64,000 nt of DNA from Yoonia sp. I 8.24 (GCF_022096995.1 NZ_JACXGQ010000007.1:1-64000); one strand, 5' to 3'. Shown: positions 55,137-64,000, counted from the first letter of the stretch. Made by a program: numbers and translations. Notes: a model not told the origin generated them from the letters alone.

Positions 55137-57107
55137 CTATTCGGGCTTAGGGCCGCCATCCCCGCTGCCCATGCCAATTTGCGCAAGCAGTTGATCAAGC
55201 GCCGTGAGCTCGTCTTTTTTCAATCTCGCACCGTTCTTATGCACAGAATATTCAGCCTTATCTTCGCCATCGCCACGCCCTGCCCGTTCAATCGCCGCGG
55301 ACGCCTGCGCCAAGCGCCACGTCAGCCCCTCATCCGCGACTCCAGATAGGTCTTCGACCGCATCCTCGATTTCGCGCGCCTGCCCCAAGCGGGCATTCAA
55401 TTTGGCGAACTCTTCAGCCAAACACATGCGCGCAATTTCATCATCACCGGCACGACGGATGGCCGGGCTAATTGCGACATGGCGCTGCGTCATCAGATTT
55501 TCAAGGACCATAGGCCCAAAAGCTTCATAAATAACATCACGCAGGTCTTGGGCACCCATGTTGCGCAACAGACAGGCCTGAATTTCACTGTGGGTTTGGT
55601 CACGGCACTGCAACTGTTCAAGCGCCATTTCAAATTCCAACGCCACACCGGGGTTTGCGATGATCGTCGCAAGGATCACGACCTCGCGCAGATAGTCTTC
55701 TTGCGCGGCCCCTGTGCCGAGCGCTGAATTCTTACTGCTGACGGCTGGGCTAATGTCGCGCTGCCAAGCGGCCTGTTTACCGGGGGTCCATTTACGTTGC
55801 GGGCTTTGCGCCCGGCTGGGGCGCCGATTACTAAATAGATCCCAGCGCAGCTCTTTGATCGCTTCGCCGTAGTGCGCGCGGATAGACGCGTCAGCGATCA
55901 GTTTTATCTTTTCACGCAACCCCTTATCAAGCGCGGCTTTACGTTCAGGGCTGTCAAAAACCCGCCCTTCGGTTTCACGTTGCCACAGCAGTTGCACCAT
56001 TGGAATCGCAGCATCGAGCAGCTTTTGCATCGCGCCAGCGCCCTGCGACTTAATCAGATCATCGGGGTCCAAACCTTCGGGCATCAAGGCAAAGCGCAAG
56101 GATTTTCCGGCCTCAAGCAAGGGCAAGGCGATATCGATCACCCGCATCGCCGCGCGCAGCCCAGCCTTATCCCCGTCCAACGCGATGATAGGCTCATCCG
56201 CGATCCGCCACAAAAGGCGCAGCTGATTGTCTGTGATTGCTGTGCCCAACGGAGCGACTGTGGCTGTGAACCCCGCCTCTGACAGGGCAATCACATCCAT
56301 GTAGCCTTCGGCGACAATCAGCGGCTTACCCTTGCCCGCAGCTTCGCGGGCGGGACCGTGATTATAGAGACTGCGCCCCTTGTCGAACAAATCTGTTTCC
56401 GGTGAATTGTAGTATTTTGCCGGGTGATTTGGGTCCATGGCGCGACCGCCAAAACCAATCGCGCGCCCGCGTGCATCACGGATTGGGAATATAATCCGAT
56501 CACGGAACCGGTTGTAAAGCCCGTTCCCCCGATCACTTTGCGCAGCTAAGCCCGCATCTACAATCAGTTTTTCGTCGACACCTTTGCCCTTTAAGTGTTC
56601 CAGCACCCCACCCTGCGCCGGGGCAAAACCAATATCCCAGCGCCCCTGCGTTTCTGGGTTAAGACCGCGCCGTTCAAGGTAATCGCGGGCCTCTGCGGCG
56701 GCCCCCGTTTGCAACTGCATCCGGTGAAACTGCACCGCCTGCTCCATCACATCGACAAGCAGCGTGCGGCGGTCCGATTTTTGCTGGGCTTGCGGGTCGC
56801 TCGCGGGGATCTGCATGCCGGCCTCCCCCGCCAAAATGCGCACGGCCTCCATGAAATCGACGTTCTCGGTTTCGCGTACGAACGTAATTGCGTTGCCTTT
56901 GGCGTGGCAACCAAAGCAGTAATAGAACCCTTTGCGATCATCGACATGAAAGCTGGCAGTTTTTTCTTGATGGAACGGGCATGGCGCCCACATGTCACCT
57001 TTGCCCTGGTTCGACTTGCGCGTATCCCACATGACTTTACGCCCCACCACCTGCGTCAAAGACAGTCGGGTCTGCAATTCATCAAGAAAGCCGGGCGGTA
57101 AACTCAT
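55137..57107 (-). CDS. dnaG: DNA primase DnaG
   Basis: 656 residues from ATG 57107, which gives the usual start MSLPPGFLDELQTRLSL. The N-terminal CHC2 zinc finger has CPFH and CFGC; the TOPRIM domain has IVAEGYMDVIALSEAGF and ALDGDKAGLRAA; a DnaB-binding tail follows. The 99 codons of open frame upstream are non-coding in character. The gap to rpoD is 126 bases. Confidence 0.96.
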   Translation of the reverse strand: MSLPPGFLDELQTRLSLTQVVGRKVMWDTRKSNQGKGDMWAPCPFHQEKTASFHVDDRKGFYYCFGCHAKGNAITFVRETENVDFMEAVRILAGEAGMQIPASDPQAQQKSDRRTLLVDVMEQAVQFHRMQLQTGAAAEARDYLERRGLNPETQGRWDIGFAPAQGGVLEHLKGKGVDEKLIVDAGLAAQSDRGNGLYNRFRDRIIFPIRDARGRAIGFGGRAMDPNHPAKYYNSPETDLFDKGRSLYNHGPAREAAGKGKPLIVAEGYMDVIALSEAGFTATVAPLGTAITDNQLRLLWRIADEPIIALDGDKAGLRAAMRVIDIALPLLEAGKSLRFALMPEGLDPDDLIKSQGAGAMQKLLDAAIPMVQLLWQRETEGRVFDSPERKAALDKGLREKIKLIADASIRAHYGEAIKELRWDLFSNRRPSRAQSPQRKWTPGKQAAWQRDISPAVSSKNSALGTGAAQEDYLREVVILATIIANPGVALEFEMALEQLQCRDQTHSEIQACLLRNMGAQDLRDVIYEAFGPMVLENLMTQRHVAISPAIRRAGDDEIARMCLAEEFAKLNARLGQAREIEDAVEDLSGVADEGLTWRLAQASAAIERAGRGDGEDKAEYSVHKNGARLKKDELTALDQLLAQIGMGSGDGGPKPE

Positions 57108-57457
57108 ACACTGATTATCGCGCAGATTCGCGCCGAATACCATCACCTCCGGCGAACGGCGCGCGAGGGTTCCATATGCGCCTATAACCGAATCAAAAAA
57201 TCGGGACCATTCAAGAAATTCGGCACGCGAAACAAGATTCCCAAGGCAAAATGGCAACAACTTGCCGACCATACAATTGCGGGAAGGTGCGGGAAATGGA
57301 AACAATTTGCCAAATTGCCATATATTGGACAAGTATATCGGCGAACAAAGCACACAACAACCGGCCAACGCCACAATTTCGCCACGTACCCTTTTAGGCT
57401 TCATTAACGATTATGCAGCGTGGTCAGATTGTCGTATAAGTAACTCGGTGTTTTGCC
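57108..57457. other. 350-bp divergent region between dnaG and the tadG-like gene
   Basis: No gene. Between 57240 and 57325 the pentamer GGCAA or its complement TTGCC recurs several times (AAGGCAAAATGGCAACAACTTGCC; TTTGCCAAATTGCC), giving partial inverted repeats that may be operator-like. A TATAAG at 57435-57440 could be the -10 for the tad-like genes, but no matching -35 is clear. Confidence 0.4.
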
Positions 57458-59020
57458 ATGGGGATATATCAGCCGATGACCAATAAAATTCAAAAACCAA
57501 AGATGTCACAAAGCGATAGCTTTCTGCGTCGTTTTGCAAAAGACGAAGATGGCGGCGTCATTGTCATGACATTGTTGCTGCTGATCACGATGCTTATCAT
57601 GGGCGGCATGGCTGTCGACTTTATGCGTTTCGAATCGCGGCGCGCCGAATTGCAAAGTGTTGCAGACCGTGCGGTGCTTGCAGCGGCCGAGCTTGACCAA
57701 GAGCTTGATACCCAACTCGTGATTGACGACATGTTCGAAAAAACCGGGTATGGTGATAATGTTTTGACCACAACAATTGGTGGCGACTCAGTGACATCGC
57801 GCTCCGTTTCTGTTTCGACACGACTTGATGTAAACACGTTCTATCTTCGTCTAGCAGGTATCGATACGCTTTCTGTCCCAGCCCAATCCGGCGCGATTGA
57901 AGGCGTAGGAAACGTTGAAATCTCGCTTGTCTTAGATATCTCCGGATCGATGGGCTTTGACGGCACTGACGCGGATGGGAATACCGTAGATCGCATTGAT
58001 ATTTTGCAACCTGCGGCGAAAAGTTTCGTTACTGCGATGCTGACAGATGAGCTCGAAGACCGCGTATCCATTTCCTTGGTTAACTACTCAGAAAACGTAA
58101 ACATCGGTGATTATATTTTTGATAGATTGACGTTACAGCAACCAGAAACTTGGTACGAAATTCCCGCCGACGAATTCCTACCCGAAGATGAGCAAACGGG
58201 TGGTGTAACGACGAACTTAAGCCGCTGTGTTGATTTTGATGACGACGAATTTGCAACAACCGTATTTGATACCACGCGTGCATATTATCAGGTTGAGACA
58301 TTTGATTATACCAGCAGCAAAAAGACCTCTACGATAAATACTCCCCGTTGCCCAACTGAAAGACCGGGCGACTTCGAACCGCAAATCATTCCGCTGTCAC
58401 AAGACCTTACCGAATTGACGGATGCGATTGACAGCCTGGAGCCGACGCTCAACACTGCTATCCATAAAGGTATGAAGTGGGGAGTATCACTGCTTGACCC
58501 GTCAATGCGTCCAATTTTTGATGATACCAGCGGCGAAATTGACCCCGTCTTCGCTGGCACGCGTCCTCTGGACTACACTGCGTCTAGTGATGGCATATCA
58601 ACCGTTAAATATGTTATTCTGATGACTGATGGGCAAAACGTAGCCGGAACCCGTCTTGATCCAACGAACTACGACTCGTACGAAGAACGCGCAGTATTTA
58701 GTACATATCCGATGAAATACTGGATAGAAAACTGGAACAAGATTGAACCGGAGGTCGACCGTCCGAACAACAACAATTACGCGAACCTACTGTACACAAA
58801 GTATTCCGCGTCGGATGCGAATACGCTACTTGACAACATTTGTGACGAAGCAAAAGCACAAGACATCATTATTTATACCATCGCGATGGGCGCTACGAGT
58901 TCGCAAATGCAGGATTGTGCATCGTCGGATGCGCATTACTTCAACACTCAGGGCGGTGAATTGGAACAGATCTTCGCTGATATTGCGGAACAGATCACGC
59001 AATTGCGGTTGAGTCTATGA
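57458..59020 (+). CDS. TadG-like surface protein with von Willebrand A domain
   Basis: Up to 520 residues; starts at 57458, 57476 or 57503 are possible and none has a clear ribosome site. The N-terminus RFAKDEDGGVIVMTLLLLITM is the TadE/TadG-type pseudopilin-like segment with one membrane helix. A vWA domain follows with the metal site LVLDISGSMGFDG and ends in IIIYTIAMG...LEQIFADIAEQI. Cys-containing loops point to an extracytoplasmic place. In Tad systems TadG-type proteins belong to the pilus machinery, but no tadA, tadB, tadC or cpaB is here. It overlaps the next gene by four bases (ATGA). Confidence 0.82.
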   Translation: MGIYQPMTNKIQKPKMSQSDSFLRRFAKDEDGGVIVMTLLLLITMLIMGGMAVDFMRFESRRAELQSVADRAVLAAAELDQELDTQLVIDDMFEKTGYGDNVLTTTIGGDSVTSRSVSVSTRLDVNTFYLRLAGIDTLSVPAQSGAIEGVGNVEISLVLDISGSMGFDGTDADGNTVDRIDILQPAAKSFVTAMLTDELEDRVSISLVNYSENVNIGDYIFDRLTLQQPETWYEIPADEFLPEDEQTGGVTTNLSRCVDFDDDEFATTVFDTTRAYYQVETFDYTSSKKTSTINTPRCPTERPGDFEPQIIPLSQDLTELTDAIDSLEPTLNTAIHKGMKWGVSLLDPSMRPIFDDTSGEIDPVFAGTRPLDYTASSDGISTVKYVILMTDGQNVAGTRLDPTNYDSYEERAVFSTYPMKYWIENWNKIEPEVDRPNNNNYANLLYTKYSASDANTLLDNICDEAKAQDIIIYTIAMGATSSQMQDCASSDAHYFNTQGGELEQIFADIAEQITQLRLSL

Positions 59021-59583
59021 TGATGCGTTTAAGAAAATGGGTCAGGACATTCGTCGCTGACGACTCTGGGGTTGTCACCGTTGAATTCCTGATCGTGTTT
59101 CCAATCTTTTTTGGCTTCTTTCTGATGACCTATGAGATGGGCATAATTTCGGTGCGCAATGTCATGCTTGAACGTGGCATTGACATGGCCGTGCGCGAAG
59201 TACGGATCGGCGTGATGGCCGAGCCAACAAGTGCCCTTCTCAAGGAAAGCATCTGCGACTACGCAAAAATTCTGCCAGATTGCGAAAACCAGCTAGAATT
59301 GGAAATGCTTGTCCGTGACGTGCGTGCATGGGTGGATATTCCGACAGATGTTGCGTGCGTTGACCGAAGCGTGGTAACACAAGCTGCCGTTGAATTTTCA
59401 AACCTTGGAAACAACGATATCGTGTTTTTGCGGGCCTGTATTCGTATCGACCCTATGTTGCCAACAACAGGGATTGGTAAAGCCATTGTTGACGCGGCAG
59501 AAGGCGACGACGCGGCAGGATCATCATATGCATTGATCGCATCAGCCTCATTTGTAGTGGAGCCATTCGCAGATGAAGATTAA
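59017..59583 (+). CDS. TadE-like minor pseudopilin
   Basis: 188 residues. FVADDSGVVTVEFLIVFPIFFGFFLMTYEMG is the TadE signature: a short basic head, a possible processing site before the hydrophobic helix, and the conserved Glu in VEF. The extracytoplasmic part has four Cys (ICDYAKILPDC, DVACVDRS, RACIRI), probably in disulfides. It is translated in overlap with the genes on both sides. Confidence 0.82.
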   Translation: MMMRLRKWVRTFVADDSGVVTVEFLIVFPIFFGFFLMTYEMGIISVRNVMLERGIDMAVREVRIGVMAEPTSALLKESICDYAKILPDCENQLELEMLVRDVRAWVDIPTDVACVDRSVVTQAAVEFSNLGNNDIVFLRACIRIDPMLPTTGIGKAIVDAAEGDDAAGSSYALIASASFVVEPFADED

Positions 59584-60163
59584 GTCACTCCTGCAAGATT
59601 TTCGTGATGACGAAAGCGGCGTTATCGCCATCGAGCTATTGCTCGTCGTTCCAATTCTTGTTTGGGCTTTACTGTCAACACTTGTCTATTTCGACGCGTT
59701 TAAGACTGAGTCAATCAGTACACGCATGAGCATGACAATCGCAGACATGTTCAGCCGTGAGGTCGAAGTCGACAACACGTTTATCAATGGCGCACATGAC
59801 TTGCTTGAGGCGCTTACACCCTCTGCGGACGCACCAGACATGCGCATTACAGTCTATACATTTGACGAAAGCGACGACCAGTACGACCGTGTCTGGTCAC
59901 GTAACAGGGGCAGCTACTATTCCAACCATACGAACGCCACGCTGCGCGCAGAATCTGATCGCTTGCCTATTTTGTCAGATGGTGACAACGCGATTCTTGT
60001 TGAAACACACACTGAATATTCGGCGCCATTTTCGATCGGGATCGGGCCGTTTTTAGAAACGAACTTGGACGATCTCAGCTTTGACACGTTCACAGTCATT
60101 CGCCCCCGTGACGGAAACGTTTGTTTCATACAAAACAACGGTGGCTCAGTCTGTAGTAACTAA
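59573..60163 (+). CDS. Second TadE-like protein
   Basis: 196 residues, overlapping the previous gene by 11 bases. FRDDESGVIAIELLLVVPILVWALL is a TadE-type leader and helix with the conserved Glu. The remaining part is polar with two Cys at the C-terminus (NVCFIQNNGGSVCSN) that likely form a small loop. With the two genes before it this makes a three-gene surface operon. The stop overlaps that of the convergent gene by four bases (CTAA). Confidence 0.8.
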   Translation: MKIKSLLQDFRDDESGVIAIELLLVVPILVWALLSTLVYFDAFKTESISTRMSMTIADMFSREVEVDNTFINGAHDLLEALTPSADAPDMRITVYTFDESDDQYDRVWSRNRGSYYSNHTNATLRAESDRLPILSDGDNAILVETHTEYSAPFSIGIGPFLETNLDDLSFDTFTVIRPRDGNVCFIQNNGGSVCSN

Positions 60164-60645
60164 AGCCTCGCGGCGGTGATACGTAGCGCGATTTGTTCCG
60201 CCATGAATTTAGCTTGCCCCGCCGACGTCACGCCACCAACACCGACCCGGCGTCCAAAACGCCACCAAAGCCCCGGAGCCCAAGCCCGGGGCTTTTGGTT
60301 TTTTAGTTTCAGGGTAAACCCGTTGGATGGCTTAAACGCGAACGCCCCACGATCAACGGCCACAATTTCATCCATACGTGCCAAGACAAACCCGTTAGTG
60401 GCCCGCAGTTCCGTATCAGTCAATTCGATTACCCAAAGCGTACTGCGGCGCATCGTTTCCGCCAGCCAAAGCATCGCGACACCAAAGGCCAGCATAAACA
60501 CCAACCAAACCGGAGATGGCGGCTGCACAAGCGCCGTGTAAATCACCAATCCGCCCAATCCGAGCAAAACCCCAAAGGCGAAAATGCGGCGCACCGCAGA
60601 GGCTTGCACAGTCGCGTAAACATCGTTTGTTTCTGATTGAGACAT
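60160..60645 (-). CDS. Membrane protein of unknown function with PH-like C-terminal part
   Basis: 161 residues. Two hydrophobic helices (about 19-41 and 45-63) are followed by a beta-rich part (LWVIELTDTELRATNGFVLARMDEIVAVDRGAFAFKPS) that resembles a bacterial PH-type domain, then a basic GLWWRFGRRVGVGG. No catalytic residues are evident. Function unknown. Confidence 0.7.
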   Translation of the reverse strand: MSQSETNDVYATVQASAVRRIFAFGVLLGLGGLVIYTALVQPPSPVWLVFMLAFGVAMLWLAETMRRSTLWVIELTDTELRATNGFVLARMDEIVAVDRGAFAFKPSNGFTLKLKNQKPRAWAPGLWWRFGRRVGVGGVTSAGQAKFMAEQIALRITAARL

Positions 60646-60736
60646 CGTAAACCCCTGTTTTGTTAAACCTGATCTAACCGATGTCTCTGCGATTGCCTAG
60701 TTGCGCTGAGCGGCACGGAATGCAAAACATCTTACC

Positions 60737-60967
60737 ATGCGTTTTATGCCTCTCTTCTTTGTCGTTCTGATCGGTTGTGCGGAATTTCCGGCGCTCGACG
60801 GCACGATCAGTGATGCCGCCCGTGCGGCCCCCTACCCGACGCTGACGCAGCTACCGCAAAGCACAACAATCGAAAGCGTCGTGGATGCAGGGCTTTCTGC
60901 CCGCGTTGCGGCCTTGCAAGCCCGTGCCGCCCGGTTACGCCAGATCGACATCGCCGCGTTGCAGTAG
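60737..60967 (+). CDS. Small putative lipoprotein
   Basis: 76 residues. MRFMPLFFVVLIGCAEFP has a short signal and a lipobox-like VLIGC (Cys 14). The rest is Ala-rich and helical, ending RVAALQARAARLRQIDIAAL. No ribosome site stands out. Distance to hom is 56 bases. Function unknown. Confidence 0.65.
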   Translation: MRFMPLFFVVLIGCAEFPALDGTISDAARAAPYPTLTQLPQSTTIESVVDAGLSARVAALQARAARLRQIDIAALQ

Positions 60968-61023
60968 CCCGCCCGTTTCGCTAGTACGGCGGTAAGACAA
61001 ACCAACGATGGACGGACCCCGAT

Positions 61024-62310
61024 ATGACGACACCACTACGCCTTGGAATTGCGGGTCTGGGCACCGTTGGTGTTGGCATCATCAAGATCGTCCAAACCCA
61101 TGCCGATCTATTGGCGCAGCGGGCCGGACGCCCCATCGTGATCAGCGCGGTCTCTGCCCGCTCAAAGGATAAAGATCGCGGCGTTGATCTGTCTGGCTTT
61201 GCTTGGGAAGATGACCCTGTTGATCTGGCCAAACGCGACGATGTTGATCTGTTCATCGAGGTCATGGGCGGCCATGAAGGCCCCGCCAAAGACGCCACCG
61301 CCGCCGCAATCATTGCGGGCAAAGATGTTGTGACTGCCAATAAGGCCCTGCTCGCCATTCACGGGCAAGCGCTCGCAGAATCAGCCGAGGCCGCAGGGCG
61401 AGTGATCCGCTTTGAAGCCGCGGTTGCTGGGGGTATCCCCGTTGTAAAAGCCCTGACCGAAGGGCTTGCCGGCAACGAAATTTCGCGCGTCATGGGCGTG
61501 ATGAACGGCAGCTGCAACTACATCCTCACCCGCATGGAAAGCGCCGGGCTGAGCTATGATGCGGTCTTTGAAGAGGCGAATAACCTCGGCTATCTCGAAG
61601 CGGACCCCGAACTGGACGTCGGCGGGATCGACGCCGGGCATAAGCTGGCGCTTTTGGCGTCCATCGCCTTTGGCACACAGGTCGATTTCGACGCGGTTGA
61701 GCTTGAAGGGATCGGCGCGATCACCATCGAAGACATCAACCAAGCCGCCGATATGGGCTATAAAATCAAATTGCTTGGCGTGGCACAATTGACTGGCCGC
61801 GGTCTCGAACAACGGATGTCACCCTGCCTTGTGCCCGATACATCACCTTTAGGGCAGCTGGACGGCGGCACCAATATGGTTGTGCTTGAAGGCGACGCAG
61901 TTGGTCAAATCGTACTGCGCGGTCCCGGCGCTGGCGAAGGCCCAACCGCAAGTGCGGTGATGGGCGATGTGATGGATATCGCGCGCGGGATGCGCATGTC
62001 GACATTCGGTCAACCTGCAAACACGTTGCGCAACGCGCGTGCGGCGCGTGCAGCGGTGCCGGCACCCTATTATTTGCGGATGCAATTGGTCGATAAGCCC
62101 GGCGCATTGGCCAAAGTCGCCCATGCGCTTAGCGAGGCAGGCATTTCCATCGACCGGATGCGTCAATACGGGCACCAAGAAACCGCTGCGCCTGTGCTGA
62201 TCGTGACCCATAAAACCACCCGCACCGCGCTTGAAGAGGCCCTTGCCGATTTCGCGACAACCGGTGTTGTTTCTGGCACACCCGTCGCGATCCGGATTGA
62301 ACAGGTCTAA
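61024..62310 (+). CDS. hom: Homoserine dehydrogenase
   Basis: 428 residues. Reduces aspartate semialdehyde to homoserine for threonine and methionine synthesis. NAD(P) fold GIAGLGTVGVGIIKIV, catalytic-region segments MNGSCNYILTRM and LGYLEADPELDVGGIDAGHKLALLAS, and a C-terminal ACT domain (LRMQLVDKPGALAKVAHALSEAG) for threonine control. Confidence 0.96.
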   Translation: MTTPLRLGIAGLGTVGVGIIKIVQTHADLLAQRAGRPIVISAVSARSKDKDRGVDLSGFAWEDDPVDLAKRDDVDLFIEVMGGHEGPAKDATAAAIIAGKDVVTANKALLAIHGQALAESAEAAGRVIRFEAAVAGGIPVVKALTEGLAGNEISRVMGVMNGSCNYILTRMESAGLSYDAVFEEANNLGYLEADPELDVGGIDAGHKLALLASIAFGTQVDFDAVELEGIGAITIEDINQAADMGYKIKLLGVAQLTGRGLEQRMSPCLVPDTSPLGQLDGGTNMVVLEGDAVGQIVLRGPGAGEGPTASAVMGDVMDIARGMRMSTFGQPANTLRNARAARAAVPAPYYLRMQLVDKPGALAKVAHALSEAGISIDRMRQYGHQETAAPVLIVTHKTTRTALEEALADFATTGVVSGTPVAIRIEQV

Positions 62311-62417
62311 ACCCGCCGCAAACTCTACCCTTCCCCGCCCAGTGGGTTAGCGCAAACAGTCTTGCAGCCATGCGCTAGACACGGTTTAGGGGGATTATTC
62401 ATCAAAGGATCCAGACC

Positions 62418-63383
62418 GTGACCAAAGCCGCAGATTTCAACGACCGCTCACTCTCGCTAGGGCTTGCCCGTGTTTCCGAAGCTGCGGCCATTGCCTGCAC
62501 GCCCCTGATCGGCCGTGGCGATGAAAAAGCCGCCGACCAAGCCGCGGTTGACGCGATGCGCACCCAGCTTAACAAGCTTGATATTGCTGGTGTCGTCGTC
62601 ATCGGCGAGGGCGAACGCGACGAAGCCCCGATGCTTTACATCGGTGAAGAGGTCGGGACCGGGACAGGCCCCGGCGTCGACATCGCGCTTGATCCGCTTG
62701 AAGGGACAACGCTGACCGCCAAAGACATGCCAAATGCGCTCGCGGTAATCGCCATGGGGCCGCGTGGGTCTATGCTACATGCGCCGGATGTCTATATGGA
62801 TAAATTGGCGATTGGCCCCGGTTATGCCGACGGCGTTGTCACGCTTGATATGTCGCCCAGCGAACGGGTCGCCGCATTGGCCGCCGCCAAAGGCTGCACC
62901 GCGCGCGATATCACCGTCTGCGTGCTTGAACGGCCCCGGCACGAAGACATGATCGCCGAACTGCGCGGTACCGGTGCCGCCATTCGGCTGATCACGGACG
63001 GTGACGTCGCTGGCGTCATGCACTGCGCAGAACCTGACGTGACAGGCATCGATATGTACATGGGCTCTGGTGGCGCGCCCGAAGGCGTGCTGGCAGCCGC
63101 CGCGCTCAAATGTATGGGCGGACAGATTTTAGGTCGCCTGATGTTCCGCAACGATGATGAAACGGGCCGCGCGACAAAGGCCGGAATCACAGATTTTGAC
63201 CGCGTTTACACCCGTGACGATCTGGTGACCGAAGACGTGATTTTTGCAGCCACAGGCGTGACCGATGGGTCGCTGGTACATGGTATCAAACGCGAAGTCG
63301 GCTACGTCACCGCCGAAACAATCTTGATGCGGTCCAAAACCGGCTCCGTACGGCGGATGATCTACCGCAACCCAGTCGCATAA
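62418..63383 (+). CDS. glpX: Class II fructose-1,6-bisphosphatase GlpX
   Basis: 321 residues from GTG 62418 (AAAGGA eight bases upstream). Metal and phosphate motifs GEGERDEAPMLYIGE, DIALDPLEGTTLTA and MGSGGAPEGVLAAAAL are those of GlpX. Acts in gluconeogenesis and, in this group, possibly the Calvin-type sedoheptulose branch. It follows hom by 107 bases, a pairing seen in other alphaproteobacteria. Confidence 0.95.
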   Translation: MTKAADFNDRSLSLGLARVSEAAAIACTPLIGRGDEKAADQAAVDAMRTQLNKLDIAGVVVIGEGERDEAPMLYIGEEVGTGTGPGVDIALDPLEGTTLTAKDMPNALAVIAMGPRGSMLHAPDVYMDKLAIGPGYADGVVTLDMSPSERVAALAAAKGCTARDITVCVLERPRHEDMIAELRGTGAAIRLITDGDVAGVMHCAEPDVTGIDMYMGSGGAPEGVLAAAALKCMGGQILGRLMFRNDDETGRATKAGITDFDRVYTRDDLVTEDVIFAATGVTDGSLVHGIKREVGYVTAETILMRSKTGSVRRMIYRNPVA

Positions 63384-63401
63384 ACCCGCGTCTAAAAGCT
63401 A

Positions 63402-63450
63402 TAAAAAACAAACCGGACATTCACGCACACCGCAGCAAGTGTCTGGTTTG
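63402..63450 (-). terminator. Rho-independent terminator for the minus-strand gene at 63520
   Basis: CAAACCAGACA pairs with TGTCCGGTTTG (11 bp with one G-U; arms 63409-63419 and 63440-63450) and is followed on the minus strand by TTTTTTATAG. It lies 70 bases after the stop of that gene and faces glpX. Confidence 0.7.
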
Positions 63451-63519
63451 AGCCCAAAATGACCGATGCTGCGTTGTGCACGAATGGCAGCTTTGGCAAA
63501 TGACCTTTCGCTAGAAGCT

Positions 63520-63876
63520 TCAAATAACCGCTAGAATGCAACCAACAGCAACAAGAAGAAGGGCGCAAATACCTGTCTGCGTCCATATCGCTCGGTCAAG
63601 TTTTTGCGAGTATGTAAGCTGATCGCTGTCTGATAGTTTCAGCAGCCAGAGATAATGACGATGGGGCAATGTACTCCGTTTCTCATGCACTTCCAAGATT
63701 GATTGCCCTGAAATTCTTTCAAGATATCTGTCTTGTAGTAGTACGATAGTCGAAACCAATCTGAGTCGCGGCGGTTGCCATTTTGGACGTGCAAAGGAAA
63801 AACCTGACGCCCAAGCCGATAAGACTACACCAAATATGCCAACACATAACATCCAAGGCCAAGAACTATTTTCCAT
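63520..63876 (-). CDS. Small two-helix membrane protein of unknown function
   Basis: 118 residues from ATG 63876: MENSSWPWMLCVGIFGVV begins with a membrane helix, a basic polar middle follows (LQDRYLERISGQSILEVHEKRS), and a second helix closes the protein (ICALLLVAVGCILAVI). The frame stays open upstream through a 9-bp tandem repeat that would encode SKQ units and as far as the window edge, so a longer protein is possible. I prefer the shorter one because the upstream part is AT-rich and repeat-like, though no good ribosome site precedes 63876. Confidence 0.5.
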   Translation of the reverse strand: MENSSWPWMLCVGIFGVVLSAWASGFSFARPKWQPPRLRLVSTIVLLQDRYLERISGQSILEVHEKRSTLPHRHYLWLLKLSDSDQLTYSQKLDRAIWTQTGICALLLVAVGCILAVI

Positions 63877-63900
63877 GTACTTCGATCGAACCCTTCTTTG

Positions 63901-63936
63901 CTTACTTTGCTTACTTTGCTTACTTTGCTTACTTTG
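63901..63936. repeat. 9-bp tandem repeat, four perfect copies plus partial ends
   Basis: CTTACTTTG repeated four times without error, with degenerate CTTCTTTG before and CTTA after. On the minus strand it lies 25 bases upstream of the chosen start at 63876, or would encode SKQ repeats in the longer frame. Unit length is a multiple of three, so copy changes would not shift the frame. Confidence 0.9.
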
Positions 63937-64000
63937 CTTATAAAGAATGTAGTGAGCTAAAGCAGACTTAAATATAGAAGGAAATGAGAGCAGCAAAGTC

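Noticed and set aside
63901-63936. CRISPR-like short repeat
   Set aside because: Units are directly adjacent 9-mers without spacers.

Overview
The window is a contiguous piece of a Roseobacter-type (Rhodobacterales) alphaproteobacterial chromosome, GC near 57 percent, with dense coding on both strands. The assignment rests on several signs: a cobS/cobT pair, a DUF2484 gene wedged between murC and murB, an alphaproteobacterial LexA box (GTTC-N7-GTTC) before an mmcB homologue, a tRNA-His without an encoded G-1 and with A73, and an rpoH/rpoD/dnaG set typical of the group. I see no rRNA, prophage, insertion sequence, integrase or CRISPR array. The genus cannot be fixed from the sequence alone.

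Layout. 1-9.7 kb: a membrane protein cut by the window edge, an exported MsrB, the cobaltochelatase genes cobS and cobT with a glycosyltransferase and a small unknown between them, a long-form aminopeptidase P, a DUF427 protein and a ClC transporter. 10.3-27.6 kb: the division and cell-wall (dcw) cluster on the minus strand, in transcription order murD, ftsW, murG, murC, DUF2484, murB, a 65-codon unknown, ftsQ, ftsA, ftsZ, lpxC, bamD, recN. It is interrupted between murD and ftsW by a secreted CBM2-CARDB-RTX protein and an oppositely oriented flavoprotein, and ddl is missing. 27.7-34.5 kb: a lipoprotein hydrolase, a DUF4389 protein, an oxidoreductase, rpoH, an RluD-type pseudouridine synthase, then an acyltransferase and fatty acid hydroxylase pair.

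34.5-37.1 kb is the most unusual stretch: an isolated 617-residue DUF4157 (eCIS core) protein with an HEAWH zinc-protease-like motif and a hydrophobic, glycine/alanine-rich centre, next to the 3' end of tRNA-His. No injection-system structural genes are nearby. 37.1-38.3 kb holds small genes, including mmcB under a LexA box and a 48-codon gene with a strong ribosome binding site. 39.1-47.5 kb is the riboflavin block (nrdR-ribD // ribE-unknown-ribB-ribH-nusB), split by the capsule genes kpsS-kpsC; RibB carries a degenerate GTP cyclohydrolase II domain.

47.6-57.1 kb has YjbQ, a TPR-sulfotransferase, an iodotyrosine-deiodinase-like flavoprotein, HlyU, a hairpin-rich gap, rpoD and dnaG. 57.4-60.2 kb holds three TadG/TadE-type surface genes without the Tad machinery. 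The window ends with hom, glpX and a small membrane protein preceded by a 9-bp tandem repeat. Four convergent gene pairs end with stop codons overlapping by exactly four bases.
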